Assembly: GCF_003144245.1 (NCBI RefSeq)
Contig: NW_020289977.1
Location: 1,364,001-1,428,000 of the forward strand
From: Jaminaea rosea
Lineage: Eukaryota; Basidiomycota; Exobasidiomycetes; Microstromatales
Direction: 5' to 3'
DNA length: 64,000 bases
The notes under the pieces were generated by a model. It did not search any database. It saw only the letters and a program-made list of their open reading frames with translations, and was not told the origin of the DNA. Of this stretch, positions 31,679-42,561 are shown piece by piece. The number at the start of each line of letters is the position of its first letter. The stretch's first letter is position 1. The position numbers were made by a program, and so were the translations under genes.

Positions 31679-33713
31679 ATGGCAAGGTCGCCCAGCCGTG
31701 ACAGCAAAAGCGATTCCACCGATACGTCCGCGTCCGACCACGCCAAAGATCCTGACTTTGATCCAGGTTCAATCGCGACTCCCGACGAGTCCAGCAGCGA
31801 CAACGGCGACCCGTCGCTACTACCAGCTGTACCAGCCTCGTCCCCAAGCACGGTCAAGTGCGAAGAGGCTGCCGTTGCCTGCTACACCTGCTGGAGTAGG
31901 CAGCAAAAGTGTTTGATACAGCAAGGCAGTCGATATTGTGAGACGTGCCTCAAGGCCGGGTCTTCGCCTTGCAACGTCGACGGACAGGGTGAGTGCAACG
32001 CGAGCATACAGCTGCGACAACGCACTCACCTCCCCACCTCCGCCCGCCCAGCTCCCCGCTATCGCCGCCAAGTCAAGACTGAGGTGAGTGCGCAGCACCA
32101 GAAGGCTGGACTGCCGGTCTCGCACGCTAATCATCTGCTTCTCTTCTCGCACCCGCAGATCTACAAATGCCTCTGCGCAGAGGCTGCCAAGCTCAACGAG
32201 GGCAACCCCAACCCACCCCCTGTCCCTTGCGACCCCCGCCACTGGAAGGAAGGCATCGTAGGCCTGGCCATCAGCTTCGGCATCGAGCACCTCCTCTTCG
32301 ACGAGGATTACGAGAAAGCTGGCCTGCCCATCCCACCTCACCGACAGCGACGAGCGTCCTCTGCACCCAAGATGGCGCCGGCACCTTCTACCCCTGCCAA
32401 GCTACCTCCTCCTCTCAGCTCAGTCAATCGCACGTCATCAGTAGCAGCATCCGTTCCAAGATATCCAGCGGCAGCAGTGTCGCCTTCGAAGCGCTCAGTC
32501 GAAACTGCGGCGCTTCTCGAAATGTCATCTGTCCCTCATTCACCAGCGCCATTTTATCCTCGACTCAACGACGTCAAGACGGCCACGCCCAAGGTCGAGC
32601 ACGACGAAGAGCCTCCCCCTGCAAAACGTCGCAGACGCTCGCAGATGCCTCCGTCTCCGGCTCCTCCCTCTGTACCCTCGCCCTCTGCCTCGCACATCAG
32701 GGTATCTCTACCCTTGCTTCCAGTGCTACCAAGGCGGCCAGGAATGTCGTCCCCGCCCACCTTCACAAGCGTGCGAACATTGCATCTCCGGCTCCATCCC
32801 TTGCAACGCCAATGGCTACGAACCACCCGCTCTGCATCGCTCCGCTGCTCGCCTCGCAGTCTATCGTCGCCTGATGGAGGATTCACGCATGAATAACGAC
32901 GGCCATTGGTGCCCCGTCTCGCCCGTTGCCAAGGAGTGGGACGTCGATGGGTGCAAGACCATCGTGCAGCTCGCGTACCTGTTTGGGATTCAAGATCTAC
33001 TCTGCGACAAGGATTACCATGACTCGGGCTTCCCGCGTGGTAGGGCAAGCGTCGACGACGCCTATCGTACACACCTCAAGAGACTGCCCCAGCGACTTGC
33101 GGATGCACGGGCAAAGCAGCAGCAGCGTGCGGCCGAGCGCCCCAGCGCCAGCGCCAGCGGTACGACGTTGCGTCAGGATGAGGACCCGGGCTTCGGCCGT
33201 AGGGGGTTGCTCGGCCACACTCCTCGTCGTGAGCGCGAGCAGCGCCGCCAGGATGACAATGGCTACAATGACAACGGCTACGACGACTCCAACGACATCG
33301 ACCACTCATTCACAACGCCGGAGCCCGCAGCACGAACGCGCCCCACGTCAACGCATGACGCCAACCCTCGCCGAGCACCTCGTGACAACCCCACCCCAGT
33401 ATCTTCGCACACGGACGCGCGACGCCCAAGCGACTCTCGCGACGCTGACTCAGCCCCAACTGCTGCTGCTGCTGCCGCGTCGCCGTCGAATCGCCTCGAC
33501 GAGTACCTGCCCCTCTTCTCTTCGCAGATCGCCGTAGGAGACCGCCATGGGCGGGATCGCGAGATGTCCCTCGCGCTGCGCTTCCTCCAGAAGGAGGTGC
33601 CCCTCGTCGTGGCGAGGTATAATGCGCAGGCCGCCTTTAGTGGCAAGCCGGCGCTGGCTAGCTATGAGCAGGTGGTGGAGGAGGCTATCAAGGGGGGACG
33701 CACGAGGCGCTGA
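31679..33713 (+). CDS. Protein with two Zn2Cys6-like modules, function unknown
   Basis: Exons 31679..31988, 32052..32083 (only 32 nt) and 32159..about 32690 are well supported; the last exon is about 32701..33713. Module 1 has C-x2-C-x6-C-x8-C-x2-C-x7-C (starts CYTCWSRQQKC) and about 45 residues later a block GLAISFGIEHLLFDEDYEKA. Module 2 has C-x2-C-x6-C-x8-C-x2-C-x6-C (starts CFQCYQGGQEC) and then QLAYLFGIQDLLCDKDYHDS. Both carry PCN-x2-G after the last Cys and a Trp before the block, so the whole module is duplicated. The cysteine spacing fits fungal Zn2Cys6 clusters, but basic residues typical of DNA binding are few. Between the modules lies an NLS-like AKRRRR. The join before module 2 needs a one-base frame change, and I find no GT donor in the right phase, so two genes or an error are possible. 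Confidence 0.6.
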
Positions 33714-33925
33714 GAGACCCGCGTGCCAAGCCCACCCACGCCACACCACGCCACGCCGTCCAGCATTTTTCTGATATCACGTTTCATCATCATATCCACA
33801 GCTTCTTTCTCACACCGTATTCAACGTCAGTCTATCTCTTCTAATCTTCAAGCACTCTAAATACAACAAAGCGTCACCTCTATACGTGCGTGCGGTACTG
33901 ATCTGCTCGCCGCCCTCTCGCCCAT

Positions 33926-35386
33926 TTACAGTCGCGCCCTCACCTCCTTCGCCTTACCCTTCTGCGCCACCTCCTCGCGATATTGCAACGTCCATACGCG
34001 CTCCTGATGCTGCTTCCAGGGATTCTCCTCCGAAGTCCACTTGGAAGGCTGGGCCAGCCCCATCCTCTCCGCCACAATGTCCCCCATGCACGGCAAGAAC
34101 TTGAAGCCATGCCCTGACCCTGCGCCAGCGAGGAAGAGGTTCCCCACACGCGGATGCCAGTCGAGGAGCCAATTCTCATCGAGGGAGGAAGAGTCCGCGT
34201 ACCAGCACACACGTCGCTCGCTGTTGGGGATCGTGGCCAGCTCGGGATAGATGTCGTGAAGGAGGGAGCGAAGCAACGTTTCCGTGTCCTCGGGGATGTG
34301 CTCGAGGGGCTGAAGCTGACCGCGCCACTCGGAACCTATGCTCAGGAGCGAGCCAGGAGCAATTGATGCGGCGCCGCCGCTACTCCCGTAGGTGGGCATC
34401 GTGGGGGAGTAAGCGCCTGGAGCGGGGAAACGGAACCCTGGACCGTGGATTGCACATTTCACTATGCCGTCTGCGTTGGGTGGGAATACGTAGAAGCCCG
34501 TCGAGTAGTCGAGGACCACGGGCGCGTTGGCGTAGCGGGCGCGAGAGGCGCTGTCCAACTGAAGTGTCATGACTACCTGGCCGGAGGGGCGCAGCGGGCC
34601 GTGAGGGAGGGAGTGCCACATCTGGTCGTGAGGGAGGCAGGTCTTGAGGAGGGAAGAAAGCCACGAGCCGGGGGCTAGAATGACCGTATCTGCCTCGAAG
34701 CTTTGTCCGTCTGATGTGGTCACGCCTTTCGCGCATGGTCGACCTGTTGAGTCCTTTTCGAGGATCAGACCCGCCATTTCGATCCCGCCGAATACGTCCG
34801 CGCCTAGTCGCACCGCCTCGTCCAGTACGGCGTTTGTCGCATTGGCAGCCTCTGCCCACCCTCCCAGCGGATTCGCATAGCCCAACGCCGTCTCGCCTAG
34901 CCCCTTGATCGTCGTTCCCAGATGCGCATGGCTGGCAGAAGGGAAAGCTCGGGCGATCCCTTCCTGCCCCTTGATCTCGTATGGCCTACGCTGGCTTCCC
35001 GCAAGCTGCTCGCGCGAAAGGCAGCTATCCACGTACTTCCTCCCTTCCTCCTGATTGAATCGACTGGCAAGGACGAACCCCGTCTCATGGTAGTAGCGAG
35101 ACAGCAAGGGGCTATCCCTCCATTCCTGGATGGCCAGCTCGGCAAGATGGCGATAGTGAGGGTTAGAGTAGTCGGAGCGAATGATCTTGTTGTAGTCGTT
35201 GGATGCCGAGTCGTGAGCGGCGTACCCGTCGCGGGAGCGCTCGAGGACCGTTACGCGATGTCCTAGGCGGACGAGGGTGAGGGCCGTAGATGCGCCGTAA
35301 ACGCCGCTGCCTACGATGATGAAGTGGCGGCGGCGCGACGAGGGTGACGCTGATGATGACGATGAGGAGGAAGAGCCAGAGGCCAT
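33926..35386 (-). CDS. FAD-dependent amine oxidase, sarcosine/pipecolate oxidase-like
   Basis: A 486-residue single exon. Members oxidise secondary amino acids (sarcosine, pipecolate) or Amadori products, with release of H2O2. Seen: the FAD-binding GxGxxG in HFIIVGSGVYGASTA (about 22-36), followed by a Glu-Arg (VLERSRDG) at the end of the second strand. The flavin-attaching Cys is likely Cys394 in RVCWYADS, which matches the C-x-Y motif of monomeric sarcosine oxidase, and the C-terminal FAD site is GAGSGHGFKFLP. The N-terminus has a Ser run of no known role. The last three residues are Ala-Arg-Leu, which fit the peroxisomal PTS1 consensus [SAC]-[KRH]-[LM]; most relatives are peroxisomal. Substrate cannot be told from sequence. 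Confidence 0.88.
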   Translation of the reverse strand: MASGSSSSSSSSASPSSRRRHFIIVGSGVYGASTALTLVRLGHRVTVLERSRDGYAAHDSASNDYNKIIRSDYSNPHYRHLAELAIQEWRDSPLLSRYYHETGFVLASRFNQEEGRKYVDSCLSREQLAGSQRRPYEIKGQEGIARAFPSASHAHLGTTIKGLGETALGYANPLGGWAEAANATNAVLDEAVRLGADVFGGIEMAGLILEKDSTGRPCAKGVTTSDGQSFEADTVILAPGSWLSSLLKTCLPHDQMWHSLPHGPLRPSGQVVMTLQLDSASRARYANAPVVLDYSTGFYVFPPNADGIVKCAIHGPGFRFPAPGAYSPTMPTYGSSGGAASIAPGSLLSIGSEWRGQLQPLEHIPEDTETLLRSLLHDIYPELATIPNSERRVCWYADSSSLDENWLLDWHPRVGNLFLAGAGSGHGFKFLPCMGDIVAERMGLAQPSKWTSEENPWKQHQERVWTLQYREEVAQKGKAKEVRARL

Positions 35387-36397
35387 TGCGAAAGGAACGT
35401 GGTGACGAGATGATCGAGGTAAGATGAGGAGGTGGGTTAGAAAGTGGACTTCTCTCGCCGCCCTCCCGCGCGTAGTTTTGTGTGTGTTCTTCTCCTTCGC
35501 TTCGGCGTCTGGGCCATGCAGGGCTAGGCAGAGGCGGCAAGAGGGCGAGCGAGGTGCGCACCAATCTCACTTTTTTGCCGCCGCGAGTGGGCGAGTGGGT
35601 CCGAGGCAAACGGGCGCGAGCACTCGGATGACCCAGCTTGCACCTGCCGCCCGTGCCGGCATGTTGTTTTCGCTACATTTACAGGGCGCGGTATTGGCAA
35701 TGTAGTGAGCAGTGAGCGAGGGTCATCGGTCCTGATTTGATTGGCTGACGACTCACGGCGGGATAGCGAGTGAGGCCGCGCGTGGTGAGCTCAAGGCGTC
35801 GTGCGGCGCGCTCAACGCGATGGTAGCGATGAAACGCGCGTATCTGACAAAGCTCTGCCCTGAGGATGAGAAGCATTCCCACGCCAGGCCATCGACTGAA
35901 TCAAGGCGCTCTCCCCACGGTCTCATCTGGCTCTCATCTCGCTCTCAGCATGGATGGATGCATCAGGCCAGGCCAATTATCTCACGATGTCATCCAGTCT
36001 CGCTGCATTCGCCGCCCAGCTGAAGATGCTCAGCATCGACGAGCATAGTAGAATCGAATCCAGCAAGCTTCGACACCCTTTGCGACACCGACACCTCTGA
36101 GTCCGAGTCTAATCCTGCACAGACGGTGCGCTTCATCTCGTCTTCCGTCCCAATGCGAGATGGGGGTCCTGGTTCTAGACTAGGCGTGCACGTCCAAAAG
36201 AGGCGCGCGCCACTTTCTCCGATCTTGACTCCGCTTCCATCCCACCGCGACACGAGACGACAATGAGGTGGCCGATCGATCGATCTCGAGGGCAAGGCAA
36301 CATCCATCGGCGACGACGTCGAACGCAAATGTGATCATGGAAGTCGTCGAGCTGGAAGTGATGCCTCTCTTCTCGCAGCAACACCACCATCACCGCG
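35387..36397. other. Intergenic, about 1 kb
   Basis: Between divergent starts. A short open frame at 35983 begins MSSSLAAFAAQLKML and continues for 37 codons; protein-like sequence then goes on in another frame to about 36264. It is too short and unsupported to call. Otherwise nothing. Confidence 0.4.
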
Positions 36398-37960
36398 ATG
36401 ATCAATACCACGGTCACGCCGGCCGCGTACCCTGCGCAGCTCATCGCAGATCTCGACGCTCGGACGCCGACGGCGATCGCTGAGCTGCACCGATTTGCGT
36501 ACAATCTCATCGTTCCGGCGAGGACGAGACAGGTCAAGCAGGCTGACGCTGTCGCCGCGCCGTTGCTCATGGCCATGGTTGGGATAGGGGGTGAGTGCTG
36601 ACAAGATGCGCAGCAGGGATCGCGGGCTCACCCTCCGCCTTCATCCACCGCACAGTCTGTCTACTGGGCTACCAGGCGTGGAAAGGCAGACTATGGCTGC
36701 TACGCTCGCGCAGCATTGGCAGTCGTACCTATTGGGTAGTGAGTGTGCGTGCAAGCAATTCGCGATTGCTTCTTTGCTCACACCCTTCTCCCCCCCCGGC
36801 CCCGGCCCCGGCCCCCGCAGTGGCACGCCTCGCACGGCTTCCTCCTCCTCGAATCAGTCTGCTGCGCCATCTTCTTCCTCAAGCGCCGTCTGCAACTACA
36901 CCGCGACAACAAGGCTGCCACCTTGCCCAACCCCCAGAATTTTGCCTTCGTCGACGTACTCGCCCTGGGCGCATTCTGGTCCGGCGTCCTCTCGCTAACC
37001 ATGGCGTCTTTCATCGCCTGCGAAGGAGCTAGCTACAAGCTGGGCAAGCGTCGTTGGATGCATCCATGGATCATCAATGGCCTCACCTTTGGCGCACCTC
37101 TCGTCATGGGCGCATCTCTCGTCACGCCCATCGTCCTCTCCCGTCGAGCCATGAGCGGGGCAGTCAAGAGCTACAAGGTTCTCGTCGCCATGGATTCGCA
37201 GGCCACCACGACTGACCTGATCGCGCAGACGTCGGATCTCTGGTCCCTCGTCAGGCAGAGCGTCTTTCACCTCGGTGTCTGCTATGCCATCTTCGCCGCA
37301 TTCGAGCTCGTCCTCCTCTTTGGGCTAGGCGCGTCGGCGTATAAGCTGATGCGTCTACAACGAGAGCAGGTTCATATGGCGCAGAACAGACTGGAGCTCC
37401 AACTAGCAGATCGTCCCTACACTCTACGCCGCAACTCGTCCAAAGCCGTCACCCCGCTGCGAGACACGCCCCCGGCTGAGGCCGACGAGTCGCAACGTTT
37501 GAGCAATCGTCGTCGGCAGCTCATCATGACGGGATCCTTCTTCGGTGCCCTCTTTGTGGGGGAGTGCCTCTTCATTTCCCTCTCCCTCTACCACGCTCTC
37601 GCTGCACAACGCAGCTATGCCCGCGGCCCAAAGGAGGGTACGCGCGTCGTCATTCTAATCGATCTGGCCGTGGGATGGTCAATGGTGGTGCTCGCCGCAC
37701 TCACTTTTGCCGTTTCGGCGTTGAGGGTGCTGAGCGTGGTGGAAAAGACGGATAGTAGTAAGAGTAGGCAGTCCCAGTCGGGGTCGGCGGAGGGAGCGGG
37801 GATGACGGCGACGACTCCAATGCCCAATTCGCCTTCGCCGATGTGGCAGGTGCCGCATTTGAGCAAGAGAATGGAGATTGTCGAGATACGAATGGAAGGG
37901 GAAGAGAAGGAGAGGAAGGTGAAGCGACCCCCTTTCTTGAGGCAGAGCGCTTTTGTATAA
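36398..37960 (+). CDS. Putative seven-transmembrane protein, orphan
   Basis: Exons are 36398..36590, 36656..36738 and 36821..37960, 471 residues. Seven hydrophobic stretches are visible: about 55-72, 95-110, 120-140, 155-180, 205-235, 290-315 and 335-360 (the last four include LVMGASLVTPIVLS, FHLGVCYAIFAAFELVLLFG, SFFGALFVGECLFISLSLY and LAVGWSMVVLAALTFAVSAL). The N-terminus has an NTT sequon, which fits an outside location. The loop between the fifth and sixth segments is long and charged, and the tail is basic and Ser-rich, which resembles G-protein-coupled receptors in layout only; no family motif is recognised. The second intron (82 nt) has a long C-tract before its CCCGCAG acceptor. The first exon joins at MVGIG|VCLLGYQ in frame. 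Confidence 0.72.
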
Positions 37961-38257
37961 AATTCGGAGGTCATCGTGGGTCACCTTGTTCCGTACGCAA
38001 AAAAATGTAACCATATTGCAGGCAAGCCCAGCCACGCGTGGATTCCGTGTGATGCACGGGCCTCTGGACGCGAGAGCGGAGCGAGTCGACATGTTGGACT
38101 GAGCGAGCGACTTGGGCGCGACTTGACTTCTTCTCCATCGGTCCGCATCCGCATTCGCATCTATGCTCTCGTTGTAGCCTCCACTCTCCTCGCTCTCTAC
38201 TTTCTCAAGCTGACCGACCCGCAGATGAGACGCTGCAGCAAGTCATAGAGCCGATCC

Positions 38258-40444
38258 ATGGCCCCCTCTTCCTCTTCCCCTTCCTCCTCGTCAAGCTTGC
38301 CCCGGAGGCCAGCATTGAACGGGCATGCTCGTCATTCAGGCGGGGAAGACGACGACGACCACGACGAGTCGGACCTCGTCCAACGACGACCTGATCGTGT
38401 CACCATCTACTGGCCAGCCGACCTCGCGCCGCTCACAGAAGGGTCTGCCCTCGTCGGATGGACATTCCAAGGTGGACCGGATGAGGCCGTCGTTGTCGTT
38501 GCTGGGGCGCTATCCGCCGACGATGAACGTCAGGCAGAGGTCGCGTGGCTCCTCAGCCGACGATTAGATCGCAAAGGCAAGGGCAAAGAGCGAGATGGGC
38601 CGACTCAGAGTACGGCGAAGTGGACGATACAGCTAAGAGTAGTAGGCAGGGTGGTGGCCTCTGCGGGAATGGATGTGGACAAGGAGGACGCATACAGCCA
38701 GGTCTGGATGAATGTATCTCCTTGCGCCGATGGGCCGCAAATCAGACGGCGAAGGAGACGTCGACGGCCATGGCAAAGAAGAGAAGAGATAGGCCCCATC
38801 ATCACGAGGTGAGCAGTCGCTTTTTACAAGCGCATATACGCTTCAAACTGATGCCAACATCTGCGCCGCGCCTTCTTCAGCCTCACCGTGGCCCCTGTTC
38901 GCAGCCTAGGCCCTCACCGTGCAACCTCGCCCACCACCACTGCAATCAGCGTCGTCCTCTTCGACCCGCCAGACGATACAATGCTTCGCTTTCTCACCCT
39001 CGAGCCACTCGATCTGCGTCGACGGTCGGGCGAGTCTCTTGCAGCCGCATCACCCTGTGCGGAGGACCGCTTGGCCACATTCTTGGCCGGCAACCCGCAA
39101 CGTTGGTTCGAGATCACCGGCGGCTTCCCTCCTGGCATGGAGCCTGGCGCAGGCCTGCGAAGAGCAATCGACTGCATCAACAAGGTACGGCGAGCCCGCG
39201 AGCGACTCGATCTGCGCAAGTCGCGTTGTGCTCCCGGCGAACGGAGTTCTCGACTAGCAAGCGTCGCCTCTGGCGCCCTCATCAATATCACTCGCATGGC
39301 CCAAGCTACGCTGTCTCAACCGCTACTCCTTCGCACACGGCGCGCACCCAGCCTGCTTACCCTCTCATCCTCGTGCCGCCAACTCTCCCTCCGCCTCACG
39401 CAAATCTCCTCCTTCCCCCGCCTTGCAGCCAGACTACGCCGACAACGCCAGCAGGATACTCTGCCCGCTGCGGACCTCTCACGCGGCTACGTGAGCACAT
39501 GGAATGCCCTCTGGCTGATGGCCAATGACGTCCTGCTCGGCATGGCGATGAGCGCCGTGCTCTCCGCGACGAAGGAGCAGGTGGCTGCGTGGATATCCGA
39601 GAAGCTCGTTGCCGGTCTGTTGGTGCGGGACGTGGTAGAGGCTTGTGGTTGGTTGGACGACTGGCCGGGTGGTCTCAAGCTGAACACGGAGCTCTCAAGC
39701 TTCTATCGGGACATGTACGTCGGCCTGACCACGTTGGCCGAGCAGACCATACTCCATCACTGCATCGTTGTGCCCCTGCCCGCGCTGCTAGGCCTAATCG
39801 CCCGCGCAGGGCAATACGGGGGCGGCCTCGCCCTGCAAATCTGCCTACTGGCAGACCTGGCCCGCCTAGCGACCCTGCACCTCCGTCTCCTTCACACCCT
39901 CGCCCGAAGCCAATACGCGGCCCTTCTCCACCTGCTGGGCACGCTCCTCAACCTCTTCCGGGGTAAGAAAAGGACCCTCCTCTCCCCTCGCGCTTCTTCT
40001 TCAGGCTGGGAGCTCGTCAGCGCCCACTACGATCTGGATCAGCTGCTGCTCGGAGCAATATTCTTCACACTCGCCCTCTTCCTCGCACCGACCGTCGCCG
40101 TGTATCACTACCTCTTCGCGATATCCGTCGCCGTCGCTGAGGGGATGGTGCGCTTCGCCCTTGTCGAGGGGTTGGTGGAGGCGGTCAATCATTTACCGCT
40201 GCTCAGCCTTGTACTGCGCGTCAAGGATCCGGGAAGGGTGCCTGGAGGGGTGTACTTCTGTGAGGAGAACATCAGACGGAGCGGTACTGGACTGAGGTAT
40301 AGCGTGCGACGCCTTCACTCGCACCCCTTGGGATGGGGGGACGTACTGCGCGATGGGTTCGAGGGGCACTTCGTTGCTACGCTGGCTGGGCTGCCGGGGA
40401 TGGTGCGCAGGGTCTTTACAGGCGAGGATGTGGCGCAGAGCTGA
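38258..40444 (+). CDS. GPI1: GPI-GlcNAc transferase subunit Gpi1 (PIG-Q)
   Basis: Exons are 38258..38808 and 38881..40444, 704 residues. Gpi1/PIG-Q stabilises the ER enzyme complex that starts GPI-anchor synthesis. Family signatures: VLLGMAMSAVLS, WPGGLKLNTELSSFYRDM, a hydrophobic LPALLGLIARAGQYGGGLAL segment, the highly conserved LLNLFRGKKRTLLSPR, then YDLDQLLLGAIFFTLALFLA and LAPTVAVYHYLFAISVAVAE. Several transmembrane helices lie between about 410 and 620. The N-terminal 300 residues are poorly conserved, with Ser, Asp/Glu and an Arg run (QIRRRRRRRRPW) next to the intron. The intron is 72 nt with a CTGAT branch-like site, and the spliced frame continues into SVVLFDPPDDTMLRF, which fits the family. 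Confidence 0.88.
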
Positions 40445-40504
40445 GTGGCGGGCGGCAAGACATAAATGGTATGGGTCATTGAGAGGGAAAAGATTGTAGC
40501 AAGC

Positions 40505-40570
40505 ATGGCGTGGCGTGGCGTGGCGTGGCGTGGCGAGGCGAGGCGAGGCGAGGCGAGGCGAGGCGAGGAG
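40505..40570. repeat. Pentanucleotide repeat (TGGCG)n-(AGGCG)n
   Basis: About six units of TGGCG change to about eight of AGGCG, between the convergent ends of GPI1 and the exo-glucanase. Similar CCACG units lie in an intron at 52766-52790, and scattered GGCGA units are in several promoters. Confidence 0.9.
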
Positions 40571-40660
40571 AAGAGAAGGAGAATGAGGTATCACAGTCGT
40601 CGTCTTGTCGTGTCGTGTCGTGAGTATCGATGCGCTCGCGGTGCTGCTGACACGCTAGGC

Positions 40661-42561
40661 TCACGCGCCCACCTGCCTACAAACAGCATCCACATCCCCA
40701 CCCAACGGATTGTTATCATACTCTGCCGTATTCTTAGGCCACCACCCATCGGCAATCCCATCCGTGACGCTCCAATCACGGAACGCCTTGTTCTTCCAAG
40801 CCCATGCGATCCACCCATTGCCCCTCTGCTCAAAGACGGCCTGCTGCGTACGGAAGTTCCAAGCCAGGAAGGCCATGTATCGCTTCGAGTAGCGGTATTG
40901 GTCCGCTGGGCGAGTGAAGTGGAACTTGCCAGCGGGCAAGTCGCGATGTTTCCCATTGTCGCCTTGAGGGGCACACACGCTCATCTCGCCCACGATGGTG
41001 GCGTAGTGTTGCGCACTGCGTGCGAGGGAGCCACGCAAGGCGCACACCTCGCGGATACGCACCGAGTCGTCGGCGTCGTGCTCCGAGTCGCTGTAGATGA
41101 AGTACTGGTGAGTGTCGAGGATGACCTTCTTGGCGTCGGACTTGGAGTAGTAGTTCTCCCACGCTTTAGGCGTGATAAAGGCATCGTGCGTCACCTGGAG
41201 GCGGCTTGGCGCGTTGTCCTTTACCACGCCGAGGCTGTAAGGGTAATAGTCGTTTTGGAGCTCGCGCAGCACGCGAGCATTGTGGCCTTGAGGCTCATTG
41301 ATGGCTTCGAAGGCGGTGACTGTGCCTTGCCACTCGGGGCCATTGAACGTCTTGACGAGGCGCGAGAAGGCGTATTTGGTTCGACTGATGTTGTCGGGGT
41401 CGTTTGTCCACTCGATGGGTCCGCTACGCCCGGAATTGTCGAACCCATTCTGACTGCCCGGCACGCCGTGCAGGTCGATCCACACCTTGAGGCCAAACTC
41501 ACGCGCCCAGCCGCACGCCTCGATGAGCTTGCTGTACTGATTGAAGGTGCGGTAGGGCTCGTTACCACGGTTGGTCTCGCCGAAGGCCCAGAAGCCGATG
41601 GGGAGGCGAACGTGGTTGAAACCCGCTTGGGCAATCTTGCGCATCTCGTTGCGGGAGAACCATGACTCGTAGTGGCCCTTGAAGACTTCCTCCTGGTAGC
41701 GATAGGGGGAGTATTGACCGGCGGTCCATTCGTCGACGATGGCGTTTGGGTAGGGGGCATTGATGGCGTGGTCGTTGAGGGGTTGATTGTAGCCGCTGCG
41801 TGCGTGGAGAGCGGGGGTCAGCTGCGAAGGAATCTGCGCTGCATTGAGTTTCGCCCCGCACACTCACGGGTCCATCCAGAACTCGGCGACGAGCCAGTTA
41901 CCGATATTGACTCCTCGCACGGGCGTCTTGCCGTAGGGGAACCCTGAGCTTGCATAATCCATTAGTCTAGGCAGTCCATCCTCGCCTTTGCCCACAACCG
42001 TACCGTTGGGGAGGAAGACTGAGTGTCCCGTCTCTGAATCGAGGCCTCGCCAAATGGAGTCTGCGTGCATGAGGTCGTGCGCAGCTGCTACTTGTCCCGC
42101 TGGGTCGCTGATGTCGATGAGTTTGACGAGGTCGATGCCCATTCGAGCGGCGAAACTGACCAGAGAGTGGGCGTGGCGCTTGGAGCGTTTGACGATGCGA
42201 TCCGCCCATTCTGGTCGACGGTTGTACTTGCCGCCGTAGGGAAGGCGATTTGCGCCGGGCATCACTGCGCGGGGTGAGGGGGCGAGGAGAAGGTCAGCCA
42301 CCATGGTCTGCTGCGCCATTCTCGCTCATCACAGCACGCACGTCTAGGGTCCCAGTTCTCCTTGGGGTGTCGCATGTGAGGGTTGAGGACCTGGACAAGG
42401 GGGCGATTAGGGTCTCGCTCCGGGTAGAGGCCGCCTTCAGCGAGGGCCTTGTAGGGCGAGACGCCGCGATACGTTCTCATCGTGGGAAGGGCATCGGCGG
42501 GGATGCTCAGCGCGAGCAGGAGAGCGAGCAAGGCGGCGAGGCGAGGAAGAAGGGCCAGCAT
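40661..42561 (-). CDS. Exo-beta-1,3-glucanase, glycoside hydrolase family 5
   Basis: Exons are 42561..42342, 42264..41868 and 41795..40661, 583 residues. These secreted enzymes trim beta-1,3-glucan in the fungal wall. Seen: a signal peptide (residues 1-24, LLPRLAALLALLLALSIPADA less its first residues), an unusual N-terminal domain of about 150 residues before the catalytic part (KYNRRPEWADRIVKRSKRHA), then GH5 motifs: VRGVNIGNWLVAEFWMDP, ESWFSRNEMRKIAQAGFNHV, IDLHGVPGSQNGFDNSG, the proton donor Glu373 in AINEPQG and the nucleophile Glu476 in IVGEMS. WKNKAFRDWS matches the family C-terminus. No GPI-anchor signal or transmembrane segment is seen, so it is probably soluble or wall-bound. Both introns have CTGAC branch sites. 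Confidence 0.92.

Noticed and set aside
40466-41665. 399-codon open frame on the plus strand across the exo-glucanase
   Set aside because: It is antisense to a well-supported GH5 gene, and its start lies in the pentamer repeat.
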